DNA of 50,892 bases. It comes from Prevotellaceae bacterium UBA711. Its GTDB lineage: Bacteria > Bacteroidota > Bacteroidia > Bacteroidales > Bacteroidaceae. The position numbers and the translations under genes are program-made. Below the pieces are notes generated by a model that worked only from the letters and a program-made list of their open reading frames with translations, did not search any database and was not told the DNA's origin. Numbering within the stretch: position 1 is the first letter of the stretch; every line of letters starts with the position of its first letter. This document shows positions 25,472 through 32,304 of the stretch, piece by piece. The stretch covers positions 461-51,352 of the forward strand of contig DBLZ01000129.1 in NCBI GenBank assembly GCA_002297545.1, given 5' to 3'.

Positions 25472-25843
25472 CTATCTTAACTTTGCAACGATAGCCTCCT
25501 TTTGTTCCTGCGTCACTTTGTTGTTGTCCACAATGAAGTCCACGAAGCGTACCGGATCGTCGCTGAAATAATCCTGCTGCATCTTCTCCAACACTCTGCG
25601 GCAATACTGCTCTTTTGTTATCAAAGGAGTATAGTACTGCATTGCGCCAACGCGCTCCACCTTACAGAACCCTTTGTGCACAAGTATCTTCATAAATGTG
25701 GCCGTCGTAGTGTATGCCGGCTTGGGGTCCTCAAAGCCTTCCTGTATGTCGCGCACGAAACCGCCCTTGGTTGGCAAGTTCCACAAGTTCAACATACACT
25801 GAAGCTCTGATCTGGTCATAAATCTTTTGTCTCTCATAGCCAT
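25472..25843 (-). CDS. BlaI/MecI/CopY-family transcriptional repressor
   Basis: The 123-residue protein matches the penicillinase repressor family (PF03965): a winged helix at about residues 10-75 (SELQCMLNLWNLPTKGGFVR, then AYTTTATFMKILVHKGF) and a C-terminal helical dimerisation part. Classic members are inactivated by proteolysis through a neighbouring BlaR1/MecR1 sensor peptidase; none is adjacent here, so the signal is unknown. A TAACTTTG box and a GTGTnATnATnACAC dyad lie between 25859 and 25892 upstream of its start, consistent with autorepression. It is 120 bases upstream of pckA on the same strand but separated by the pckA promoter box. Confidence 0.85.
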   Translation of the reverse strand: MAMRDKRFMTRSELQCMLNLWNLPTKGGFVRDIQEGFEDPKPAYTTTATFMKILVHKGFCKVERVGAMQYYTPLITKEQYCRRVLEKMQQDYFSDDPVRFVDFIVDNNKVTQEQKEAIVAKLR

Positions 25844-25858
25844 TTATTTAATTATAAT

Positions 25859-25873
25859 GTGTCATTATCACAC
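25859..25873. promoter_or_regulatory. Candidate operator of the BlaI-like repressor
   Basis: GTGTCATTATCACAC is a 15-base imperfect dyad (arms GTGT-ATnAT-ACAC) between the -7 box (25885-25892) and the start codon of the BlaI-like gene. Position and symmetry fit an autoregulatory site; this is inference. Confidence 0.4.
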
Positions 25874-25884
25874 TTTTGGGATTA

Positions 25885-25892
25885 CAAAGTTA
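25885..25892 (-). promoter_or_regulatory. -7 box of the BlaI-like gene
   Basis: On the minus strand this reads TAACTTTG, matching TAnnTTTG, about 41 bases before the start codon. The -33 box is not obvious. Confidence 0.6.
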
Positions 25893-25938
25893 GCACTTAC
25901 CCGAATACATAGAACTACTACGTTAATAATTATGCGTA

Positions 25939-25949
25939 CCCCCCCCCCC
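25939..25949. repeat. 11-base C homopolymer
   Basis: Eleven consecutive C lie in the 148-base gap between the lipoprotein gene and the BlaI-like gene, next to the dyad GAATTA-AATA-TAATTC (25951-25966). Length may vary between cells or be miscounted in sequencing. Confidence 0.6.
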
Positions 25950-25991
25950 AGAATTAAATATAATTCACATATTTCCGTGAGGCAAGGAGCA

Positions 25992-27944
25992 TCACCTTCT
26001 TTGAGCCTTCTCTTTTTCCCGCTCTTTGTTGCGTTCGCGCGGCGTTTTTCCTTTATCCGCTTTCTGCTTGATCAGTTCGCGCGGTTTCTGTTCCAGGACC
26101 GGTATGCCATACACGTCCCAGGCTTGTTCCACATCCCATCCGGCACGGACGTTCATGGGCTTGGGGAAGTAGAACACCGGCTCGGGCTGTGTGCCGCTGT
26201 CGTATTCGCCGGTGTCCCAAAGGCCGTTGCCGTTGCGGTCCACGAAGCATCGCATATAGTAGATGTCGGGGCGCAGAAAATAGAACTCTGTCACGCCGGA
26301 GGCCGATGCGCGCTGCTGGGTGACGACATTGTCGGAACGACTGAGCAGTTGCACCACAACGGCGGTATCGGGGGTGAGCAGGTTTACAATGAGGGTGCCG
26401 TATTCGCCGAGGGCACGCACCCGCAGGTCGGCCTTGGACTTCTTGTTGATATGCCCCATCACGCCGGTTATCGCCATGGAGTCCACCAGGACGCTGTACT
26501 TGAGTTCCGGCTGCCATTCGGCATACAATGTATAGGACTTGGCATCGTTGGGCGTAGGCATTAGCAGGAACGGCTCGGGATAGAGGTTGGAGTCGCGCTG
26601 CAGATAGAGATGCACTTTCGCCGTATCAATGGCACTGATAGGTTCGTTCACCTTGATGAGGATATTCTTGTTGGGGTCCAAGGCTCCAGTGGGCGTTATC
26701 CTGATGTCCAGGAAGTCCACCTCGTAAGGATTGTTTTCCGGCGGCAGCGGGGTCTTGCTACGCTTTGCGCGCTTCTCGCGGTCCTTGACCCAAGCATCAA
26801 TCTTCTTTTGCTTCTCCGCCTTAAGTTTCTGCCAACCGTTGCGGGCTACCAGAGGAGGGAGCGTGTCGGTTTTCCATGCCAGCTGTCCGGTGGAGTCGGT
26901 ATCCAGGAAGGTGAGAATCATCTCCAGGGTATCGGTGGTGTGGGTGAAGGCAGTATCGGTAATCCAGTAGGTGATCGTGTCGTTCTTGGCAGAAGGCTCG
27001 GTCACCAGGCACGATGCGTCGAAATTCAGCCCCCTGATCACGGGGAGGGTGTCCACCGGAGCGGTAAAGTAGAGGCGAAACCAGTCGGGCTCTGTACGCT
27101 CGGTCTTCAGCAGGTGCAGATCCTGCTTGGCTTCCAGAAAGGACCTCAGCACGATGTCGTCGGGATAGTAGTGAGTGTAGGGTACCACCCGTATTGAGTC
27201 GTAGTAGATGGTATCCCTCCAGCAGGTGTCCATGCGCAGGTCGGGACGCGACGAGGGCACGTAAATGGTTGTGTCGAATGCCAATGCCTCGGATCTTTGG
27301 CCGAAACGATAGTCGTTGTCCATGTCGTTCAAGGCAAAGATGCGGTATTGTCCGGGAGCAATACCTTTGATGGAGAAATGACCGCGGCTGTTGGTGCGTG
27401 CCACACGCAGGAAGGGTGCAGTACGGAAAAGGCTGTCGTCGTAGGCACTGTCGGCACGGTGCAGTCCAACGAGAACGCCCTTGACTGGCTCCAGATTCTC
27501 GGCAGCCAGCACATGACCGGACATCTCCATGGTGTCTATCACGGGACCGGTGCTGAAACTGTAGGTATAGAAGCCCATGGGGTTGCCCTCGTTGTTATCC
27601 TCGATGGCATCGCTGAAGTCTATGGTGTATGTGGTGTTACTCTGGAGGGAATCGTATAGCGTCACCTTGATGCGCTTGCCGACGGCACGCACGTTGGCCG
27701 CCTCCAACTGTGGAGGAGATACCACCACCTTCTCGGTGACGTTGGTTATCTTCACGAACTCATCAAAGAGTATGCTTATACGCTTGGAGTTGACATTCAC
27801 GGCCTTGTCCGCCGGGGTGGCGCCCAAGACCTGTGGCGGCTCTTCGTCATAGCGGCCGCCATCCGGACTGCCGATGCTGGCACATGACACTACAGTAAGC
27901 AACGTGGTGAGGAGCACCAGGAAAAGTATTGTGAGTCTACGCAT
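25992..27944 (-). CDS. Ig-like domain lipoprotein of Bacteroidota type
   Basis: The 650-residue protein has a lipoprotein signal ending LLTVVSC (Cys 21). A bacterial Ig-like Big_5 type domain follows at about 35-130, with PPQVLGATPADKAVNVNSKR, ISILFDEFVKI and TYTIDFSDAIEDNNEGNP. Next comes a carboxypeptidase-regulatory-like beta domain (RTNSRGHFSIKGIAPGQYRI). The remainder is beta-rich and the tail is Lys/Arg/Glu-rich, with KADKGKTPRERNKEREKEK-like composition. Proteins with this layout are widespread, conserved and of unknown function in Bacteroidales; a cell-surface or periplasmic structural role is likely. It follows the GH3-family gene by 58 bases and may be the last gene of that operon. 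Confidence 0.78.
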   Translation of the reverse strand: MRRLTILFLVLLTTLLTVVSCASIGSPDGGRYDEEPPQVLGATPADKAVNVNSKRISILFDEFVKITNVTEKVVVSPPQLEAANVRAVGKRIKVTLYDSLQSNTTYTIDFSDAIEDNNEGNPMGFYTYSFSTGPVIDTMEMSGHVLAAENLEPVKGVLVGLHRADSAYDDSLFRTAPFLRVARTNSRGHFSIKGIAPGQYRIFALNDMDNDYRFGQRSEALAFDTTIYVPSSRPDLRMDTCWRDTIYYDSIRVVPYTHYYPDDIVLRSFLEAKQDLHLLKTERTEPDWFRLYFTAPVDTLPVIRGLNFDASCLVTEPSAKNDTITYWITDTAFTHTTDTLEMILTFLDTDSTGQLAWKTDTLPPLVARNGWQKLKAEKQKKIDAWVKDREKRAKRSKTPLPPENNPYEVDFLDIRITPTGALDPNKNILIKVNEPISAIDTAKVHLYLQRDSNLYPEPFLLMPTPNDAKSYTLYAEWQPELKYSVLVDSMAITGVMGHINKKSKADLRVRALGEYGTLIVNLLTPDTAVVVQLLSRSDNVVTQQRASASGVTEFYFLRPDIYYMRCFVDRNGNGLWDTGEYDSGTQPEPVFYFPKPMNVRAGWDVEQAWDVYGIPVLEQKPRELIKQKADKGKTPRERNKEREKEKAQRR

Positions 27945-28002
27945 TATATAGGGTAAGAGGGGGAGGTGTAGTTAGAGGAGGGCGGGCGGGAATTCTGCCG
28001 TA

Positions 28003-29511
28003 CTATTGGTTGAACACGAGCATCTCCTCAATGTGCACCCTGTTGTTGGAGAGGCGTGGAATCTTGTGCTGGCCGCCCAACTTGCCCTTTGATGCCAGCC
28101 AATCGTGGAAGAGTCCCTTGCGTGCCACCAGCAACTCCAGAGGCTGGAGGGTGATGTCCTTGTAACGCTTGGCCTCATAGTCCGAATTGACCTGCTGCAG
28201 GGTCTCGTCCAGGATGCGTGCAAACTCCGCCGTGTCGGCGGGGGCTTTTGCGAACTCCACCAACCACTGGTGCCTGCATTTTCCGGCCCCATCCATGAAG
28301 ACTGGAGCGGCCGTGTATTCCAGCACCTGGGCTCCGGTCCTGCGGCATGCCTCGGCCAGCCCCACCTCAGCATTGTCCACTATCAGTTCCTCGCCAAAGG
28401 CATTGATAAAGAACTTGGTGCGTCCGGTGATGACAAATTTGTATGGGTCTCGGCTTGTAAATCTCACCGTATCACCTATCATGTATCGCCACAGTCCGCT
28501 GGAAGTACTTATGACCATGGCATAGTTCTTGCCTGTCTCCACACCCCACAACGGAACCACCTTAGGAGCGGGACTCTCTATCTCGTCCATGGGAATGAAC
28601 TCATAGAACACGCCGTAGTCCAGCATCAGGCTCATGGCCGGGTCCGTGGGGTCGTCCTGCAGGCCGAAGAAGCCCTCGCTGGCGTTGTACGTCTCCATAT
28701 AGTGCATCTTGTCCGATGGGATGAGTTGCCTGTACTGCTCGCGGTAAGGAGTGAAAGCCACGCCTCCATGGAAGAAGACCTCCAGATTGGGCCACACCTC
28801 GGTCAGATGGTCCTTGCCGGTGATTTCCAGCACGCGGTTCATCACCGACAGCATCCAAGATGGCACACCGCTGAGGTTGGTGACGTTCTGCCCTATGGCC
28901 TCGCGGGCTATCTTGTCGCGCTTCACTTCAAAGTCCGAAAGCAGGGCAATCTCCTTCCCGGGCACCCGAACCAAATTGACCAGCGGATTGATATTCTCTA
29001 TGAGTATGGCACTGAGGTCTCCGACCAACGAATTCTTCCTGTTGTAGTTGGGAGCATGGCTACCACCCAATATCAGGGCCTTGCCGTCGAAAATGCGACT
29101 TTGTGGGTTGTTGCGCAAATACCATACCACGGCATCCCTGCCGCCGGCATAGTGCGTATCCTTCAGACCATCGCGACTGACGGGAATGAACTTGCTCTTG
29201 TCATTAGTAGTGCCGCTGGATTTGGCATACCAGCGCACCAGCCCGGGCCAGAGCACATTCGTCTCGCCCTGCCGCATACGGTCGATAGCATGTTTCAGAT
29301 CCTCGTATGTGTTTATCGCACCTGAAGAGGCAAAATCTTCATAAGTGCGGACTGAAGCGAAACCATGTTCCCGGCCCCACTCCGTGGCCTCAGCCTTGTG
29401 CGTCAGGCGCCGAAGCACCTGCATCTGCAATTGTTCCGCCTGTGTCGCATATCTGTCCAGGACATTCCTGCGCAGGGCGAACAGAGGCTTTATTATCGGT
29501 GTTATTGCCAT
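28003..29511 (-). CDS. GH3 auxin-responsive promoter family protein (acyl-acid amido synthetase-like)
   Basis: This 502-residue protein belongs to the GH3 family (PF03321), an ANL-fold relative that adenylates carboxylic acids and joins them to amino acids in plants. The ATP-binding motif YAKSSGTTNDKSKFIPVS is at about residues 114-131; YMETYNASEGFFGLQ and the GLWRYMIGDTVRF region follow. The bacterial substrate is unknown. The start MAITPIIKPLFALRRNV looks like the usual N-terminus of the family, which places it 122 bases inside the end of rnc. It sits in an operon with acpP and fabF, so an acyl substrate is plausible but inferred. Confidence 0.88.
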   Translation of the reverse strand: MAITPIIKPLFALRRNVLDRYATQAEQLQMQVLRRLTHKAEATEWGREHGFASVRTYEDFASSGAINTYEDLKHAIDRMRQGETNVLWPGLVRWYAKSSGTTNDKSKFIPVSRDGLKDTHYAGGRDAVVWYLRNNPQSRIFDGKALILGGSHAPNYNRKNSLVGDLSAILIENINPLVNLVRVPGKEIALLSDFEVKRDKIAREAIGQNVTNLSGVPSWMLSVMNRVLEITGKDHLTEVWPNLEVFFHGGVAFTPYREQYRQLIPSDKMHYMETYNASEGFFGLQDDPTDPAMSLMLDYGVFYEFIPMDEIESPAPKVVPLWGVETGKNYAMVISTSSGLWRYMIGDTVRFTSRDPYKFVITGRTKFFINAFGEELIVDNAEVGLAEACRRTGAQVLEYTAAPVFMDGAGKCRHQWLVEFAKAPADTAEFARILDETLQQVNSDYEAKRYKDITLQPLELLVARKGLFHDWLASKGKLGGQHKIPRLSNNRVHIEEMLVFNQ

Positions 29512-30325
29512 TAGCTACCTTATTATCGGCTACTGCCGCACGGTCTGCGGTACTTGCCTGTTCCAGTATCTTCTTCCTCAAGGTGCCTCCCTTGTTCAGC
29601 TTTGCCAAGGCTTCCTTGGCCGCCAACTGATGGCTCTCCTTCTTGCTGTATCCGATGCCGCGCCCACACTCTATGCCGGCCACGGTAACACGTGACAGGA
29701 AACGGGGCGAGGAGGTCTCCGTCTCACGACTTTCTTCCAACAGCTCAAACTCCGCCTGCACATGGTACTTCTGGCACCACTCCAGCAGTCGGCTCTTGAA
29801 GTTGGACTCCTTGTGCGCTATACCCTCCAGGTTAAGATACCTGCCCATTATACGCTTTCCCACAAACCACTTGCAATACTCGTAACCTCGGTCCAGGTAC
29901 ACTGCGCCCACGAGGGCCTCAAAGGCATTGCCTGCCATGTAGCTATTGTGAGTACGCCCCACCAGATTACTGTGTATCAAGTCGGTAAGTCCCATATCGT
30001 CGGCCAGTTTGCCAAGGGTTTCCCTTTGCACAACCCTGCTGCGCACGCTGGTCAGGAACCCTTCGCCCTTGCCGCAGAAACGGTTGTACAGAATATCCCC
30101 CACCACGGCATCGAGGATGGCATCCCCCAGGTACTCCAGCCGTTCGTTGTTCTGCAATCGCCTGCCGTCCTCCCTTTTTGCGGAAACACTCTTGTGCGTC
30201 AAGGCCTGCTGATACAACTCTATCTTCCTCGGATAGAAGCCCAAGATACCATAAAAAGAGCGATAAAGCTGCCTATCGCGTCTGAAAGGCAACCTTATCG
30301 CATCTATTATATTTCCTGCTTTCAC
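29390..30325 (-). CDS. rnc: Ribonuclease III
   Basis: The 311-residue protein has the RNase III signature NERLEYLGDA at residues 60-69, the second acidic cluster AGNAFEALVGAVYLD at about 131-145 and a double-stranded RNA-binding domain at about 174-245 ending SHQLAAKEALAKL. It processes rRNA precursors and structured mRNAs. About 60 residues after the binding domain are low in complexity (Ala, Asp, Asn, Gly) and the last 40 are read from DNA that also encodes the start of the GH3-family protein in another frame. The core enzyme looks complete without them. The gene follows fabF by 62 bases, as in the fabF-rnc order common in Bacteroidales. Confidence 0.95.
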   Translation of the reverse strand: MKAGNIIDAIRLPFRRDRQLYRSFYGILGFYPRKIELYQQALTHKSVSAKREDGRRLQNNERLEYLGDAILDAVVGDILYNRFCGKGEGFLTSVRSRVVQRETLGKLADDMGLTDLIHSNLVGRTHNSYMAGNAFEALVGAVYLDRGYEYCKWFVGKRIMGRYLNLEGIAHKESNFKSRLLEWCQKYHVQAEFELLEESRETETSSPRFLSRVTVAGIECGRGIGYSKKESHQLAAKEALAKLNKGGTLRKKILEQASTADRAAVADNKVANGNNTDNKASVRPAQECPGQICDTGGTIADAGASAPDAQG

Positions 30326-30387
30326 AGTCGAGAAACATTCTTCCGCTCCAAAGCCGGCCGTCCCGGCCTCATCACCGGATCACACTT

Positions 30388-31653
30388 TTAGTCCAAGTAC
30401 TTCTTGAATATAACGCACGCATTGTGACCACCGAACCCGAAGGTGTTGCTCAGGGCCGCACGTATCTCACGCTTCTGAGGCTTGCCGAAGGTGAAATTGA
30501 GATTGTAATCAATCTCGGGGTCATCATCGCCCTCCTCATGGTTGATGGTGGGGGGCACGATATCTTCCTTCACAGCCATAACGCTGGCCATGGCCTCGAT
30601 GGCACCGGCAGCACCCAGCAGGTGGCCGGTCATAGACTTGGTGCTGCTGATGTTCAGCTTGTAGGCATGTTCGCCAAAAAGCGCCTTGATAGCCTTCACC
30701 TCGCTGATGTCGCCCACGGGGGTGCTGGTGCCGTGAACATTGATATAGTCTATATCCTCGGGATTCATACCGGCATCTTCCAAAGCATTCTGCATCACAA
30801 GGATAGCTCCAAGGCCCTCGGGGTGAGAAGCCGTGATGTGATGTGCATCGGCACTCATGCCTGCGCCTATCATCTCGGCATAAATCTTGGCACCACGGGC
30901 CTTGGCATGCTCCAGTTCCTCCAGGATGAGGCAGGCACTGCCTTCGGCTATAACGAAACCGTCGCGGGTGGCACTGAACGGGCGACTGGCAGTCTCGGGG
31001 CTGTCATTACGAGTACTCAGGGCATGCATGGAGGTGAAGCCTCCCACGCCAGCCGCCGTGATGGCTGCCTCGGCACCACCGCTGACGATGATGTTGGCCT
31101 TGCCCAAACGTATCAGGTTGAAAGCATCGGCCAAGGCATTGGTACTGCTGGCACATGCGCTGGAGGTAATATAGTTGGGGCCATGGAAACCATACTTGAT
31201 GCTGATGTGACCGGCGCAGATGTCGGCGATCATCTTGGGCACAAAGAAGGGGTTGAACTTGGGGCCTACGGTATCAGCGGTCTTGGCATACGAGGAAACT
31301 TCCTCCTCATAAGTCTTCATGCCTCCGATGCCAACACCCATGATTACGCCTATGCGGTTCTTGTCCTCGGCCTCAACATCCATGCCACTATCCTCTACAG
31401 CCATCTGTGCGGCTGCCAGGGCAAACTGGCAATAGGGGTCCATCTTGCGGGCTTCCTTACGGTCGACATATTGGTTCACATCGAAGTTCTTTACCTCACA
31501 GGCAAACTGCGTCTTGAACTTCTCTGCGTTGAAATGTGTGATAGGAGCGGCACCACTCACGCCTGCCAGCATATTCTGCCAGGTCTCCTGGGCCGTATTG
31601 CCGATGGGCGTCACGGCACCCATTCCGGTAACTACAACTCTCTTCAGTTCCAT
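30388..31653 (-). CDS. fabF: 3-oxoacyl-ACP synthase II
   Basis: The 421-residue protein is a condensing enzyme of the KAS II type. It has catalytic Cys 167 in TSSACASSTNAL, the first active-site histidine in NVHGTSTPVGD and the second in STKSMTGHLLGAAG. It elongates fatty acyl-ACP with malonyl-ACP. The start gives MELKRVVVTGMGAVTPIGN, the standard N-terminus. The gene follows acpP by 94 bases and precedes rnc, the conserved acpP-fabF-rnc order. Confidence 0.97.
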   Translation of the reverse strand: MELKRVVVTGMGAVTPIGNTAQETWQNMLAGVSGAAPITHFNAEKFKTQFACEVKNFDVNQYVDRKEARKMDPYCQFALAAAQMAVEDSGMDVEAEDKNRIGVIMGVGIGGMKTYEEEVSSYAKTADTVGPKFNPFFVPKMIADICAGHISIKYGFHGPNYITSSACASSTNALADAFNLIRLGKANIIVSGGAEAAITAAGVGGFTSMHALSTRNDSPETASRPFSATRDGFVIAEGSACLILEELEHAKARGAKIYAEMIGAGMSADAHHITASHPEGLGAILVMQNALEDAGMNPEDIDYINVHGTSTPVGDISEVKAIKALFGEHAYKLNISSTKSMTGHLLGAAGAIEAMASVMAVKEDIVPPTINHEEGDDDPEIDYNLNFTFGKPQKREIRAALSNTFGFGGHNACVIFKKYLD

Positions 31654-31747
31654 ATAAAAGGGAAATAGTTGCCATGTGGTTCAGCGCATACAAGGCACAC
31701 GTACCACCAGGCAACTATTATAAGACTAAGTAGTGTAAGACTTAAGA

Positions 31748-31984
31748 TTACTTCTTGTTGCTTTCGATGTAAGCGATAGCGTCTGCCACGGTAGAGATCT
31801 TCTCGGCCTTATCGTCGGGGATAGTAATGTCAAACGCCTTCTCAAACTCCATGATCAACTCAACGGTATCCAAAGAGTCGGCACCGAGATCGTTGGTAAA
31901 GCTTGCTGCAGGCACAACATCTGCCTCGTCAACACCCAACTTGTCTACAATAATCTCCTTTACTTTTGCTTCAATTTCAGACAT
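31748..31984 (-). CDS. acpP: Acyl carrier protein
   Basis: The 78-residue acidic protein has the 4'-phosphopantetheine attachment site LGADSLDTVEL with Ser 37, and the usual four-helix length. It carries acyl intermediates for FabF and the other fatty acid synthesis enzymes, and probably donates acyl groups for membrane lipid and lipid A synthesis. It is the first gene of the acpP-fabF-rnc-GH3 operon; a degenerate promoter box lies about 53 bases upstream. Confidence 0.97.
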   Translation of the reverse strand: MSEIEAKVKEIIVDKLGVDEADVVPAASFTNDLGADSLDTVELIMEFEKAFDITIPDDKAEKISTVADAIAYIESNKK

Positions 31985-32036
31985 ATCAATCTTGTTTTTA
32001 ATTATAGTATGCGCTCAAGGGGTTCCTTAGCGAGTG

Positions 32037-32044
32037 CAAAGTAA
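32037..32044 (-). promoter_or_regulatory. Weak -7 box upstream of acpP
   Basis: On the minus strand this reads TTACTTTG, one base off TAnnTTTG, 53-60 bases before the acpP start. No exact TTTG lies at the -33 position. Confidence 0.35.
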
Positions 32045-32245
32045 AGACATTTTATGAAATTGCGCAAGTAATTGGACGTATTTCTTAGCCAAAGTGCGCA
32101 TTTTGCCACAATTTGTGCACCGTCAGGTGTCTTATTGCACAAGCAAGAGTGCCATACCACGAGACAACACACGATAGAAACAGAAGTACGGAGCCACGAC
32201 ACACATGCCGACACCTGCATGAAAATAAAGAAAAAAGCTCTTTTA

Positions 32246-32277
32246 TTTTACATTACGGGGACATCTTTGTATCTTTG
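32246..32277 (+). promoter_or_regulatory. Promoter of the DsbD-like gene
   Basis: TATCTTTG at 32270-32277 matches the -7 consensus; TTTT at 32246-32249 stands at the -33 position with a 20-base spacer. A second near-match CATCTTTG lies directly before it. The chosen start codon is 27 bases downstream. Confidence 0.6.
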
Positions 32278-32304
32278 CAGCCGGAACAACAAAAGAAGAA
32301 GCAG

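Larger units (their letters stand above)
31985..32304. other. 320-base divergent intergenic region
   Basis: This stretch separates acpP (leftward) from the DsbD-like gene (rightward). It holds a weak box for acpP (32037-32044), a good one for the DsbD-like gene (32270-32277) and a near-palindrome CACAATTTGTG around 32108. An open frame runs through 32113-32304 in frame with the DsbD-like gene but has no signal-like start. No other gene is seen. Confidence 0.6.

Noticed and set aside
30424..31668. A 414-codon open frame opposite fabF
   Set aside because: It is the antisense shadow of a well-conserved condensing enzyme gene in GC-rich DNA and has no recognisable domain. The same applies to long antisense frames over pckA (24350-25342), the GH3-family gene (28105-29325) and wzc (15303-17285).
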